64,000 nucleotides of DNA from Chitinophagales bacterium (GCA_020636495.1 JACJXQ010000008.1:2976001-3040000); one strand, 5' to 3'; positions 34,751 through 44,452 are shown, counted from the first letter of the stretch. Program-made: numbers and translations. Notes: generated by a model not told the origin, from the sequence alone.

Positions 34751-34751
34751 T

Positions 34752-34777
34752 ACTATTCAGCCAATTGGCTGAATAGT
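34752..34777. repeat. 26-bp perfect palindrome at the putative transcription start
   Basis: Perfect inverted repeat with 13-bp arms (ACTATTCAGCCAA and its complement, no spacer). It begins 1 nt after the -7 element, so the predicted start site falls inside it. It could be an operator or the first hairpin of the transcript. Confidence 0.8.
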
Positions 34778-34970
34778 GCTCTTTGACATCATGGAAACAT
34801 AAAATTGCAGGTTACTTAACAACCTAACGTAGTGAGCTCGTTAAGGTCAAAATAATCATGATTCACTTAACAACACTTAACAAAAATCCGCCCTCCTGTT
34901 CTTAGGATGGGGCGAGCACCTCAACGGAGTGCGAGCCGATCTGGGTGGTTGACCTGCGAAAAACAACACA
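34756..34970 (+). ncRNA. Putative small RNA or orphan leader with boxA-like motif, copy 1
   Basis: Positions 34779-34799 (CTCTTTGACATCATGGAAAC and on) match copy 2 at 19 of 21 sites and resemble the boxA antitermination element of rRNA leaders. Positions 34834-34885 match copy 2 at 45 of 52 sites, including two CTTAACAA units. Between the blocks the copies differ. Downstream, GCACCTC/GAGTGC (about 34914-34930) and CTGGGTGGTTG/CAACACACCCGG (about 34940-34974) can form hairpins, so the 3' end is probably near 34970. No reading frame is conserved between copies. Boundaries are inferred, not measured. Confidence 0.45.
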
Positions 34971-35005
34971 CCCGGGCACCCCTAATAAAACGATACAAAA
35001 TGGCC

Positions 35006-35794
35006 TTATTTCTTCTGATCGGCATACCTCCAATATAATACTGTCGCAAAGTACCCGGCAATACTCATCAGTACCAATATGCAGTAGCTCAGCCCGTTCA
35101 ATTGCTCTTTATAGTCGCCCCCGGAACCACTATACAGCCCCGGCACCGACCAGGGAAAATATGCACCATATCCCGCAGCACCAATCACCTGGGCAAATAC
35201 CAGCGTAAGTGCCACAAAACCCAGCGGTGCCATATACCCCCTGCCCCATATGGCAAACAAAGCTATCGGGCTACCTATAATAATGGTCATAACGCCTGTA
35301 AGCCAATAGGTACTCATATCAGCTGCCAGCCAATTCGTGTCTGTTAACGGTAGTTGCAAAGCCAGACCTATCAGCAAGCCCACCAGCAGGTTAGATACAG
35401 CCAGCAGTACACACCACAGCAGATACACGGCAAACTTGGCATTCAGTATGCTCGTTTTTGAAGCTGGCAAGGAGAAAAGGTCTTTGGCAGTACCATCTGT
35501 GTACTCCCTGCCAAACAGCCAGCTGGCCACAAAGCCAAATATAAGTACACCGCCTACTCCTATAGCCTGTGTTAATATATTTAGGTAAGACCGCCAGTCT
35601 GCGGCCATACCCATCATCTTTATTTTGGCATTAAGCGAGCCTGTATTAGCCATAGCATCAGGGTTACGCATAATAAGCAGAAAGACGCCCCCCATAAGCG
35701 GTGCCAGCGCAAAAGCAATAAAGGTCACCCAAACAATACGTGAGTGTTTCAGCTTCAGGAATTCTGCCTTCAGTGCATGTAGTTGTTCTTTCAT
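35006..35794 (-). CDS. ABC transporter permease, ABC-2 type
   Basis: 262-residue membrane protein with about six helices: FLKLKHSRIVWVTFIAFALAP near the N-terminus, then FGFVASWLFGREYTDGTAKDLFSLP. The last is the ABC-2/NatB-like signature in which the FGxEY-type motif precedes the gate helices. It works with the ATPase encoded 3 nt upstream. The exported substrate cannot be deduced. Such pairs include bacitracin/lantibiotic resistance and Na+ extrusion types. Confidence 0.86.
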   Translation of the reverse strand: MKEQLHALKAEFLKLKHSRIVWVTFIAFALAPLMGGVFLLIMRNPDAMANTGSLNAKIKMMGMAADWRSYLNILTQAIGVGGVLIFGFVASWLFGREYTDGTAKDLFSLPASKTSILNAKFAVYLLWCVLLAVSNLLVGLLIGLALQLPLTDTNWLAADMSTYWLTGVMTIIIGSPIALFAIWGRGYMAPLGFVALTLVFAQVIGAAGYGAYFPWSVPGLYSGSGGDYKEQLNGLSYCILVLMSIAGYFATVLYWRYADQKK

Positions 35795-35797
35795 AGC

Positions 35798-36697
35798 TTA
35801 ACTTCTGATAGTACGTAAGAAAAACATTTCCAGGTCTTCGGTATGTTCAAATACTTTCCGGGGTGGTAGTGCACTGTCGGAAAGCATGGCTGTAATACTT
35901 TCCGGAGTTGAGAGGGATCGTTTATCGGTCAGTTCAACATCTCCCTCTGTATTCATATGGGGCTCAAAACCGGATCGTTTCAGCAACTCAACAGCCTTTA
36001 TATTATCAGTAGTATTTATCAATAGCTTGCGTTGCACCTGTTGCGACAACTCCTCACAGGTCAGCTCCTTCACCATACTACCCTTATGGATAATACCTAT
36101 ACGATCAGCCAGCCTGGCTATCTCGCCCAGTATGTGGCTTGATAAGAATATCGTTGTACCACCTTGTGCCAATTCTTTCAGCAACTCCCGTACCTCTACG
36201 ATACCTTCGGGGTCCAACCCATTAACGGGTTCATCCAGTATCAGTAAACGCGGGTTATGCATCAAAGCCTTGGCCAGCCCAAGCCGCTGTTGGTTGCCCA
36301 GCGACAATACCTTGGCCTTTTTATCCCTATACTGAGTCAGTTTCAACTTACAGATCACTTCGTCGATCAAACCCGGCTCTTTCAGTATACGATATTGGTA
36401 ATATACCTGCAGGTTCTCGGCAACGGTCAGTTCGGGATAGGAATATGGAGTTTCTACCAGGTAACCTACATCGTTCCAGTTCTTAAAGCTGCGGTTAAGT
36501 TCTTTACCCAACAATTGTATGTTCCCTTTATCAGGTTGTATCATACCCAGCAGCATACGTATCAGTGTAGTCTTGCCTGCTCCGTTCAGCCCGAGAAAGC
36601 CATATATCTCCCCTTGCCTTACACTGATAGATATATCATTGGCAGCAGGTGTATCTCCAAAGTATTTATAAAGTCCGGTAGTGTGTATTACATCCAT
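35798..36697 (-). CDS. ABC transporter ATP-binding protein
   Basis: 299 residues. Walker A is GLNGAGKTT near residue 39. The signature motif reads LSLGNQQR, which departs from canonical LSGGQ but is common in ABC-2 exporters. Walker B is LLILDEPVNGLDP, and the switch His is in SSHIL. The C-terminal 90 residues form a regulatory extension with no clear family. Followed after 3 nt by its permease gene, with which it forms a two-component exporter. Confidence 0.93.
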   Translation of the reverse strand: MDVIHTTGLYKYFGDTPAANDISISVRQGEIYGFLGLNGAGKTTLIRMLLGMIQPDKGNIQLLGKELNRSFKNWNDVGYLVETPYSYPELTVAENLQVYYQYRILKEPGLIDEVICKLKLTQYRDKKAKVLSLGNQQRLGLAKALMHNPRLLILDEPVNGLDPEGIVEVRELLKELAQGGTTIFLSSHILGEIARLADRIGIIHKGSMVKELTCEELSQQVQRKLLINTTDNIKAVELLKRSGFEPHMNTEGDVELTDKRSLSTPESITAMLSDSALPPRKVFEHTEDLEMFFLRTIRS

Positions 36698-37058
36698 GTG
36701 ATAACATTACATACAAATAGAATACAACCTGGCAGACTGTACAAATAATCTTCAGCGAAACGGAAAGAATTTACACTCAAACGAGAAGTAACAATTATTT
36801 TTTATTTCAAATTAACACTATGAACAAGCCTGAAAAAGCTACCCTTGTCTATCAACCGAACATAAACAACTGAAAAACAACAATATAGAACTCATCCTAT
36901 TGAATTAATAGCAATTTAATCAACCAGCTGCGACATACGGAGATGTAACATCATTTTTTCTTTCTCATTTCTCGTTTACCTTTACGCAGATTTTACAGCC
37001 ACGATTATGCATGCAGGAATATACAACAACAGCTCAATAACAGATCAAAAATCATAAT
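36698..37058. other. Divergent intergenic region before the methyltransferase gene
   Basis: 361 bp, AT-rich. TACCTTTA at 36977-36984 could be a -7 element for the plus-strand methyltransferase, with a weak T-rich -33. A 17-codon frame starting ATG at 36820 is present but has no support beyond being open. No repeats or hairpins of note. Confidence 0.4.
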
Positions 37059-37778
37059 TTGAAAACGGAAACTTTAGAAAGGATCATTCCTGACCTGGTA
37101 GAAGCGAATGAAAGCACAGGTAGCGAAACTTTACAACTACACCTGGAGCGTTATACCTTCGCTAAAGACCACCTGGAAGGTGGCACTGTACTGGACTGTG
37201 CCTGCGGTGTAGGCTATGGCTCTTATCTTATGGCCGATAGTGGCAAGGTAGACCAAGTGATAGGTGTGGATATAGACGCAGAATCTGTAAACTATGCAAA
37301 AGACAGATACAAGCACGAAAAAACGACTTTCATCAACTCTGATGGAATGAAGTTTACCCACGATAAAAAGTTTGATGCCATTACAAGCCTTGAAACTATT
37401 GAACACGTTCCTGACCCAAAAGCCTTTATCGCTCATCTTAAGTCATTGCTCAAACCAGGTGGATTGCTGATAGGTTCTGTACCTACTACACCGTCTGTTG
37501 ATGTTAACCCACACCACATTTCCGACTTCACAAAAGCTTCGTTCCGTAAAATGTTTACCGATCTGGGCTTTGAAGAGTTGGATGCGCAGATCCAAATTCA
37601 GAAGTTTTCATTATATAAGATCATCTTCAAAAAAGAAAAACGAGCTCAGAACATCCGTAAAGGATTGATAAATTACTACCTGAGTCACCCTGATGCATTC
37701 TTCAAAAGAATATTTGCCACGCTACGCTATGGCTATGCCAACCACTATATTACCATAGTGTGGAAATTGAAAGGATAA
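37059..37778 (+). CDS. Class I SAM-dependent methyltransferase
   Basis: 239 residues. It has a Methyltransf_11/23-type core: VLDCACGVGYGSYLM (motif I), VIGVDIDAESVNYAKDRY, and FDAITSLETIEHVPDPKAFIAHLKSLLKPGGLLIGSVP. The start is TTG at 37059, because an in-frame stop lies at 37038 and no ATG intervenes. The substrate is unknown. Homologous folds act on envelope polysaccharides or quinones. It stands alone with its own terminator. Confidence 0.88.
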   Translation: MKTETLERIIPDLVEANESTGSETLQLHLERYTFAKDHLEGGTVLDCACGVGYGSYLMADSGKVDQVIGVDIDAESVNYAKDRYKHEKTTFINSDGMKFTHDKKFDAITSLETIEHVPDPKAFIAHLKSLLKPGGLLIGSVPTTPSVDVNPHHISDFTKASFRKMFTDLGFEELDAQIQIQKFSLYKIIFKKEKRAQNIRKGLINYYLSHPDAFFKRIFATLRYGYANHYITIVWKLKG

Positions 37779-37787
37779 CAAAAAAGC

Positions 37788-37811
37788 AAGCCACTCCATA
37801 AGAAGTGGCTT
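37788..37811 (+). terminator. Terminator of the methyltransferase gene
   Basis: Arms AAGCCACT / AGTGGCTT with an 8-nt loop, then TTTGTTTG. It begins 10 nt past the stop. Nearly the same stem is used by the terminator at 55630. Confidence 0.75.
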
Positions 37812-37879
37812 TTGTTTGTGTGTTTCATTTGATGTTTTGAACCTATTGCTATGTGATCACCCCTTATCGCATAACATTC

Positions 37880-39331
37880 TTACTTCCATCCACCACCTAA
37901 AGCGTGATAGACGTTAACCATCGCATTCATTTGTTGTCTTCTTGTCTCTACAAGCTCAAACTTAGCTTCCAGTGCATCTCGTTGTGTCAACAGCACCTCC
38001 ATATAATCAGCCCTGGCTGATTTGAAGAGGTTGTTGGCGATATCTACTGATTCAGACAATGCCTGCACTTGCTTTGATTTCAGGCTGTAACTCTGTTCCA
38101 GGTTGTTGATATTTGCCAGTTGGTTGGCTACCTCTACGTACGCATTAATAAGTGTACGTTCGTAATTGTATACTGCCTGTATCTGTTTTGAATTGGCTGT
38201 ATAATAAGCAGCCTTTATCGCATTTCGGTTAATGAGTGGCGCTGCCAGATCGCCAGCCAGAGAATATAGCAACGATTCCGGGCTTTTGATCAGGTAAGAT
38301 GGATCAAATGCCCGATAACCCACACCTGCCGATATACCTAATGAAGGATAGAATTTAGCCCTGGCAACTTTCACATCCAGTTTTGCCGCAACCAAATCCT
38401 TTTCCGCTTGTCGGACATCCGGCCTGTTTTCCAACAACTGTGAAGGTATGCCTGCAGCAACAAGTGCCGGTTGCATTTCAACAAATGTCGCTGTGCTTCT
38501 CTTAATATGCTGCGGATACCTACCCAACAGGAAGTTGATCCGGTTTTCCGTTTCTGTTATTCTTTGTTGTATAGCATATTGCAGACTACGTGTATTCAAT
38601 ACCTGTGCCTCGAACCTGCGAACAGCAAGCTCTGTAACCCGTGCGGCCTGTTTCTGCAGCTTCACTATCTCAAATGCGTCATTCTGGATATCAATATTCC
38701 GCCTGACAATTGCCAACTGGTTGTCTAACGCCAACAACTCATAATAAGAGTTAGCTACTTCGGCTACGAGGTTAGTCACAACAAAGTTTTTACCCTCTAT
38801 AGTAGCCAGGTAGCGGGATGCAGCTGCCTTCTTAGCATTGCGCAGTTTCTTCCAGATATCCACTTCCCAGTTGGCATACAATCCGAACATATAATCCTGC
38901 AGCGGATCCGGAGTTTCTTTTCCGGGTGCAATTTCCGTAGTTGCTTCGCTGGAACCCTTGCTCGTGTACCTGGCAGCTTTGTCTACCCCAGCACCGCCCT
39001 GAAAGTTGACAAATGGCAGGTATTCTCCTTTACGCGCTCTCACTTCATTACGGGCTATCTGTATTTCCTGCCAGGTAATATTCAATTCCTGGTTGTTTTG
39101 CAGTGCTGTATCTACCAGGTCAACAAGATACTGGTCAGTAAAAAAGTCTTTCCATTTTATGGCAGCTGTAGTAGATGTATCTGCATTACCCAGGCTGTAA
39201 GCACCCGGAATATTTTTTTCCGGGTCTTTGTTTATCTGTGTAGGGAGGCTGCACGCCGCTAAACTCAGCGACATGCATGCTACCCCTATGAATCCGTTAA
39301 TTTTTCTATTACGCATTGTGGTCAATTTCAT
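37880..39331 (-). CDS. RND efflux outer-membrane channel (TolC/OprM/NodT family lipoprotein)
   Basis: 483 residues. A lipoprotein signal with LAAC near residue 26 is followed by the duplicated outer-membrane efflux domain with long heptad-rich helices. Typical segments are ANWEVDIWKKLRNAKKAA, LLENRPDVRQAEKDLVAAK and FYPSLGISAGVG. It forms the exit duct of the pump encoded upstream. Its start overlaps the end of the RND pump gene (39309-39331). An ATG at 39316 is an alternative. It is the last gene of a three-gene operon. Confidence 0.94.
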   Translation of the reverse strand: MKLTTMRNRKINGFIGVACMSLSLAACSLPTQINKDPEKNIPGAYSLGNADTSTTAAIKWKDFFTDQYLVDLVDTALQNNQELNITWQEIQIARNEVRARKGEYLPFVNFQGGAGVDKAARYTSKGSSEATTEIAPGKETPDPLQDYMFGLYANWEVDIWKKLRNAKKAAASRYLATIEGKNFVVTNLVAEVANSYYELLALDNQLAIVRRNIDIQNDAFEIVKLQKQAARVTELAVRRFEAQVLNTRSLQYAIQQRITETENRINFLLGRYPQHIKRSTATFVEMQPALVAAGIPSQLLENRPDVRQAEKDLVAAKLDVKVARAKFYPSLGISAGVGYRAFDPSYLIKSPESLLYSLAGDLAAPLINRNAIKAAYYTANSKQIQAVYNYERTLINAYVEVANQLANINNLEQSYSLKSKQVQALSESVDIANNLFKSARADYMEVLLTQRDALEAKFELVETRRQQMNAMVNVYHALGGGWK

Positions 39332-42300
39332 CCGTTAAAACAAGTTCATCTTCGTACTCTTCTTCTGACAAAGGCCGCTCATGCTCGTCCTTGATAAGTT
39401 TACGCCCATCGGCCAACGTACCAAATATGTAGTACAAACCCGGAACGATAATGACACCGAAAACAGTACCCAACAGCATACCTCCTGCCGCCGCTGTACC
39501 TATGGTACGGTTACCGATGGCTCCGGGGCCCGTAGCTACTACCAACGGTATCAAACCGGCAATAAACGCAAATGATGTCATCAATATCGGGCGGAAACGC
39601 ACCTTAGCACCTTCTATAGCTGCATCCAGTATCGTAGAGCCTTGCTGGCGCTTCTGTATGGCAAATTCTACGATCAGCACAGCGTTTTTCCCTAATAGTC
39701 CAACAAGCATTATGAGCCCTATCTGCGCATAAATGTCATTGGCCAGCCCCATAACCTTGAGCATAAAAAATGCTCCGAAAACACCTGCGGGTAATGAGCA
39801 GATAACTGACAACGGAATGATAAAACTTTCATATTGTGCTGCCAGCACCAAATATACGAACCCGAGCACCACAAGGAAAATGTATAATGCTTCATTACCT
39901 CGCGACACCTCATCCTTAGCCAGACCCTGCCAGTCTATATCATAACCGCGAGGTAGTGTTTTTGCCACTTCCTGTATGGCCTTGATAGCCTCACCACTAC
40001 TATACCCCGGTGCAGGCGAGCCATTAATGGCAGAAGAGGTGTACATATTATACCTTGTTATCTCATTCATACCTTGTGTCTTCTTCATGGTCATGAAAGA
40101 AGAGTATGGCACCATTTCGTCGTGATCATTCTTGACATACAGGTTCAATATATCTTCCGGAAGTCTCCTGTACTCCGGGGATGCCTGCACAAACACTTTA
40201 TAGAAGCTACCGAAACGCACAAAACCTAATTCGTAAGTACTACCTATCAGAATCGATAGATTATCCATCGCCTTACCGATAGACACCCCTTTCTGCATAG
40301 CTATTTTATTGTCTATCTTAAGTTCATACTGAGGGTAGTTGGATGCGAAGAATGTAAACAGCCCGGTCAGCTCTTTACGCTTTCTCAGCTTTGCCATAAA
40401 CTCATCGTTTATCTTACCGAAAGACTCATAATCACCGGAATTGGTCTTATCCAGCAAACGAAGCGAGAAACCGCCTGCAGCACCATAACCAGGTACCGCA
40501 GGGGGCTCAAAGAACTCAATCGTTGCACCCGGAATTTCTTTGGCCCTTTCTTCCAGTTCCTCAATGATCTGTGGTGCGGTATGTTCCCTTCTTGACCAGT
40601 CTTTCAGGTTAATAAGGCAGGTACCCGCATTAGAACCACGTCCTTCTGTCAACACCTCATATCCGGCCAATGAAGACACCGATTGTATTCCCTCTACATG
40701 TTCAGCTATTTGCTGCAACTTGCGCGAAATATCATTCGTCCTTTCCAATGTCGATCCGGGAGGTGTCTGGATAATAGCATATATCATACCCTGATCTTCT
40801 GCGGGAATGAAACCGGATGGCAGCACTTCGGTAGTAGCCCAGATACCGGCACAAAACACTATCAATAACCCAAATGTCAATACCCTTCTGTTTACGATCA
40901 GCCTTAAAAAACCTGCGTACTTGCCGGTTACCTTATCAAAACCTCGGTTGAAACTATCGATAAACCTGTTCATGATAGTTTTCTTCCTCGGCTGTCCATG
41001 TGTATTCTTCAATATCATAGCACATAATACAGGGGTAAGTGTCAGGGCTACAAGACCGGAAATAACAATAGCGGTAGCCATGGTTATCGCAAACTGCCTG
41101 TAGAATATACCAACCGGTCCTGTCATGAAAGAGACAGGAATGAATACTGCCGTCATCAACAGGGTAATGGCTATTACTGCTCCGCTTATTTCCCGCAACA
41201 CTTTCTTGACCGCATTATATGGAGACAAATGTTCTTCTTCCATTTTGGCGTGGACCGCCTCAACGACGACTATCGCATCATCTACCACCACACCTATGGC
41301 CAATACAAGTGCGAACAATGTTATGAGGTTGATCGTGAGCCCGAATAGCTGCATAAAAATGAATGCACCTATCAACGATACCGGTACAGCCAACGTAGGT
41401 ATCAGCGTGGAACGCCAGTCTCCGAGGAAGATAAACACCACTATTGCAACTAATACAAATGCCTCGAAAAGCGTATGTACCACTTTGTCGATGGACGCAT
41501 CCAGGAAGTGCGATACGTCATAGCTGATCTCATAATCCATACCAGGAGGGAATGAGCTTTCCTTTATCTCCTCCAGTTTATCTTTAAGGCGTTCAATAAC
41601 CTCGCTAGCGTTACTACCATAGTTCTGTTTCAAAACTATAGCCGCCGACGGGTGACCGTCCATATTCGAATATATATCGTAGAACTCACTACCTAGTTCC
41701 ACATCAGCAATATCTTTCAGATAGAGAATCTCCCCATCCGGGTTTGCACGGATAATCACATTCTTATACTGCTCGGGTTCATTATATCGTCCCTGGTATG
41801 TTAGTACATACTCGAGAGCCTGAGAACGCTGACCATCACTTCTACCTATCCTACCCGGAGAGCCGATCACACTTTGTTCTCCCAGTGCGGTCATTACCTC
41901 ATCAGTAGATACATTATATGCCCGCATCCTGTCAGGCTTCAGCCATATACGCATGGCAAAGTTCCTGCTACCAAGTATCTGTGCAAATGCAACTCCATTT
42001 ACCCTTTGCAGCTCTCGCAACAGGTTAACACTGGCAAAGTTGTACAGGAATTTTTCGTTGGCGAGCGTGTCTTTACTATACAGGTTTACATACATCAGCA
42101 TGTTGGGCTGAATACGGTTTACGATTATACCCTCACGCTGCACCAATGGCGGCAGCCTGTTGATCACCTGTTCAATACGATTCTTTACGTTAACGACCGC
42201 AATATTAGGGTCGGCATCAAGGTTAAATACTACCTGTATCGTTGCTTCACCTGCACTGGTGGCATCCGACGTCATATACCTCATACCCGGAACACCATTG

Positions 42301-42506
42301 ATGGATTTTTCCAGCGGAATGAGTACAGAGTTCACCAATACATTCGCACTGGCTCCCGGGTAAGCAATACTTACTACTACCATAGGAGGTGCAATGGATG
42401 GGAATTGTGATTTGGGCAGACTGACCATGCCCAGTATACCCATAAATATTATGACGAGCGATATCGAGATAGCAAGTACCGGCCTATGTATGAATTTGCT
42501 AAACAT
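39309..42506 (-). CDS. RND multidrug efflux pump, inner-membrane subunit (HAE1/AcrB type)
   Basis: 1065 residues, full length for the family, with 12 predicted helices and two large periplasmic loops. The N-terminus (RPVLAISISLVIIFMGILG, LPKSQFPSIAPP) and the proton-relay Asp pair in TM4 (GVVVDDAIVVVE) identify the hydrophobe/amphiphile group rather than the metal-exporting CusA/CzcA group. It takes drugs or lipophilic compounds from periplasm and outer leaflet. It sits between adaptor and channel genes, 24 nt after the adaptor. Confidence 0.97.
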   Translation of the reverse strand: MFSKFIHRPVLAISISLVIIFMGILGMVSLPKSQFPSIAPPMVVVSIAYPGASANVLVNSVLIPLEKSINGVPGMRYMTSDATSAGEATIQVVFNLDADPNIAVVNVKNRIEQVINRLPPLVQREGIIVNRIQPNMLMYVNLYSKDTLANEKFLYNFASVNLLRELQRVNGVAFAQILGSRNFAMRIWLKPDRMRAYNVSTDEVMTALGEQSVIGSPGRIGRSDGQRSQALEYVLTYQGRYNEPEQYKNVIIRANPDGEILYLKDIADVELGSEFYDIYSNMDGHPSAAIVLKQNYGSNASEVIERLKDKLEEIKESSFPPGMDYEISYDVSHFLDASIDKVVHTLFEAFVLVAIVVFIFLGDWRSTLIPTLAVPVSLIGAFIFMQLFGLTINLITLFALVLAIGVVVDDAIVVVEAVHAKMEEEHLSPYNAVKKVLREISGAVIAITLLMTAVFIPVSFMTGPVGIFYRQFAITMATAIVISGLVALTLTPVLCAMILKNTHGQPRKKTIMNRFIDSFNRGFDKVTGKYAGFLRLIVNRRVLTFGLLIVFCAGIWATTEVLPSGFIPAEDQGMIYAIIQTPPGSTLERTNDISRKLQQIAEHVEGIQSVSSLAGYEVLTEGRGSNAGTCLINLKDWSRREHTAPQIIEELEERAKEIPGATIEFFEPPAVPGYGAAGGFSLRLLDKTNSGDYESFGKINDEFMAKLRKRKELTGLFTFFASNYPQYELKIDNKIAMQKGVSIGKAMDNLSILIGSTYELGFVRFGSFYKVFVQASPEYRRLPEDILNLYVKNDHDEMVPYSSFMTMKKTQGMNEITRYNMYTSSAINGSPAPGYSSGEAIKAIQEVAKTLPRGYDIDWQGLAKDEVSRGNEALYIFLVVLGFVYLVLAAQYESFIIPLSVICSLPAGVFGAFFMLKVMGLANDIYAQIGLIMLVGLLGKNAVLIVEFAIQKRQQGSTILDAAIEGAKVRFRPILMTSFAFIAGLIPLVVATGPGAIGNRTIGTAAAGGMLLGTVFGVIIVPGLYYIFGTLADGRKLIKDEHERPLSEEEYEDELVLTDEIDHNA

Positions 42507-42530
42507 CTTCTTGCTTTTTCTGAATACTGA

Positions 42531-43670
42531 TTATTCTGTAAATAATTTTAAATGTGACATTACCGACCTCGGCTCCTCGTACTTGTAGGATATTTTTTCT
42601 CCATCCCGTACCTTACGCAAGCCTTCCAGCAGTATTTTGTCATTATCGTTCAATCCTTCGGTCACGGCATATAAGTCCTGCATATCGGTACCGATTGTTA
42701 TCTGCCTTTGCCTTACTACATTATTCTTGTCTATTACATAAACATATTTCCTGTCCAGTATCTCGAAAGTTGCTTTTTGAGGAATAAGAAGAGCATGCTT
42801 GAGCGGAACGGGTAGCAGAATATTACCTGTTTCGCCATGGCGCAGCAAACCATCCGGGTTGGGGAATGTAGCCCTGAAAGCGATGTTACCTGTTTCATTA
42901 TTAAAATCTGCCTCGATCACATCCACAACGCCTGATTTTTCAAACACTTCGTTGTTGGCCATTAACAGGTTAACCTTTTGCAGGCTGTCATTTTTTATCT
43001 TGGATTTATAATCCAGGTACTCAGGTTCAGGTACATTGAAATATACCCACATCTTGCTGTTGTCAGACAAAGTGGTGAGCAGGTCCCCCTCGTCAACCAG
43101 GCTTCCCAGTTTCAGGTAGAAATGGTCGATGATACCGTCAAATGGCGCTCGTATCTCTGTAAACTGCAGATGCACCTGTGTCAGTGCCAGTTCAGCTTTG
43201 GCTTTTTCATATTTCGCCTTCGCCATAGCGAGCTCATTAGGCGCAACTACATTTTTATCAGCCAGGCTCTGCGTATTCTGCAGTTCTATTTCGGCAACTT
43301 TGGCCTCAGCCTGTGCACGTTGCATTTCGGCCTCGTATATTTTCGGCATGATACGGAACAGCAACTGTCCCTCTTTTACAAACTGTCCCTCGTCAATATA
43401 GATATTCTGCAAGTACCCTTTTTCCAGCGCACGCAATTCAATATGGCGTATGGACCGTATCTGGCACACATATTCTTTGACAATAGACGTATCTGTTCTC
43501 AATGTACTGGTAACTAAGAATTGGGTCTTCTCTTCCTTTTCTTTTTTACCTGACTTACAACTCGTTTGGCTCAACATCGCGCAAAAGCCTATGAAGATGA
43601 GAGCGCTCTTCACGATTAATTTGTTTTTCAACACAGTATGATTATTTAATTTATTTTTATTTGTCAGCAT
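42531..43670 (-). CDS. RND efflux periplasmic adaptor (membrane fusion protein)
   Basis: 379 residues from the ATG at 43670. The frame is open to a GTG at 43682. A lipoprotein signal ends LSQTSCK. The lipoyl-like half-motifs (IRHIELRALEKGYLQNIYIDEGQFVKEGQLL and IRAPFDGIIDHFYLKLGSLVDEGDLLTTL) flank an alpha-helical hairpin (about 105-160). A beta-barrel and membrane-proximal domain follow. First gene of the adaptor-pump-channel operon. No regulator gene is adjacent. Confidence 0.95.
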   Translation of the reverse strand: MLTNKNKLNNHTVLKNKLIVKSALIFIGFCAMLSQTSCKSGKKEKEEKTQFLVTSTLRTDTSIVKEYVCQIRSIRHIELRALEKGYLQNIYIDEGQFVKEGQLLFRIMPKIYEAEMQRAQAEAKVAEIELQNTQSLADKNVVAPNELAMAKAKYEKAKAELALTQVHLQFTEIRAPFDGIIDHFYLKLGSLVDEGDLLTTLSDNSKMWVYFNVPEPEYLDYKSKIKNDSLQKVNLLMANNEVFEKSGVVDVIEADFNNETGNIAFRATFPNPDGLLRHGETGNILLPVPLKHALLIPQKATFEILDRKYVYVIDKNNVVRQRQITIGTDMQDLYAVTEGLNDNDKILLEGLRKVRDGEKISYKYEEPRSVMSHLKLFTE

Positions 43671-43783
43671 GTGACGATACACGCTTAAGCATTCTTAATC
43701 TGAATGATTGCAAACCGTAATTAACGGGACATTATTATGGAAGAACAGGCTATATGTAGCACAAGCCTGAAATAGACAGGGTA

Positions 43784-44200
43784 TCAGACCCTGAAAACAC
43801 GAAGAGTAATATACCTGTCCGTAGCGTAAAAAGAAAGGTGTTTACGAGACTGTAAGCATTCCGTGCTGATATTGTATGAATTTCCTTGTACAGGAGGGTA
43901 ATATGTAGTAAAATAATCGTTCCTGGCAACTTGCTTCTTGATCGTGCCTACTTCCTGTATCTCATCCTCATTCTCCTCGGCTACTATCCTGTAAAATCTT
44001 TTGAATGAGATGACCTGGTTAAAATGCGAGCCCGCAGTCGCTCCGGCGTCGTGAGATAATGACGTGCCAGGTGATGGAGGAAGTTCCTTTTCTACTGAAG
44101 CAATACCTGCACCATCCAGTTGCGGTATAGCCTGTATAGAGCTATATACGTTCAACAGGAGCAGTGTCAGCGATAGAAATATTCTAAAGAGTTGCTTCAT
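43784..44200 (-). CDS. Small secreted protein of unknown function
   Basis: 138 residues with a clear signal peptide (MKQLFRIFLSLTLLLLNVYSSIQA). The rest is low-similarity with no recognised domain. The C-terminal third is aromatic (YFTTYYPPVQGNSYN). A TAATTTTA -7-like element lies about 10 nt before the ATG. The upstream sequence TTTTACGCCCGCAATGAA resembles that of another small secreted gene at 50206-50523. It sits upstream of the RND operon with 100 nt between, so co-regulation is possible. Confidence 0.6.
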   Translation of the reverse strand: MKQLFRIFLSLTLLLLNVYSSIQAIPQLDGAGIASVEKELPPSPGTSLSHDAGATAGSHFNQVISFKRFYRIVAEENEDEIQEVGTIKKQVARNDYFTTYYPPVQGNSYNISTECLQSRKHLSFYATDRYITLRVFRV

Positions 44201-44452
44201 TGCGGGCGTAAAATTACGTAAAGTTGATTATGCAGGTATCTTATTAAATGTTAAATATTAGTGATTGTCGTTAGGTATAAACATACCTAAAGCGGTCGCG
44301 AAGGTAGCGCATAAATACATTAAACAGAAACAATTGCATAAAAACAGCCATAACATGATACCTCATGCTATTAATAACACTCAATAACCGGGAGCATAAA
44401 TATCAATAGGCCATTTTGCCTATATTCATACTCATTAACAACTATTCTTCAA

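Noticed and set aside
34719..34974. A degraded rRNA operon or CRISPR leader
   Set aside because: Only the boxA-like block is shared with such leaders. No 16S, 23S or 5S fragment and no repeat-spacer array follows either copy.
36820..36873. A 17-codon frame in the gap before the methyltransferase gene
   Set aside because: Too short to judge, with no promoter or conservation evidence.
39309..42506. Heavy-metal RND pump of the CusA/CzcA type
   Set aside because: The N-terminal and TM4 motifs (LPKSQFPSIAPP, GVVVDDAIVVVE) are those of the drug-exporting HAE1 group.
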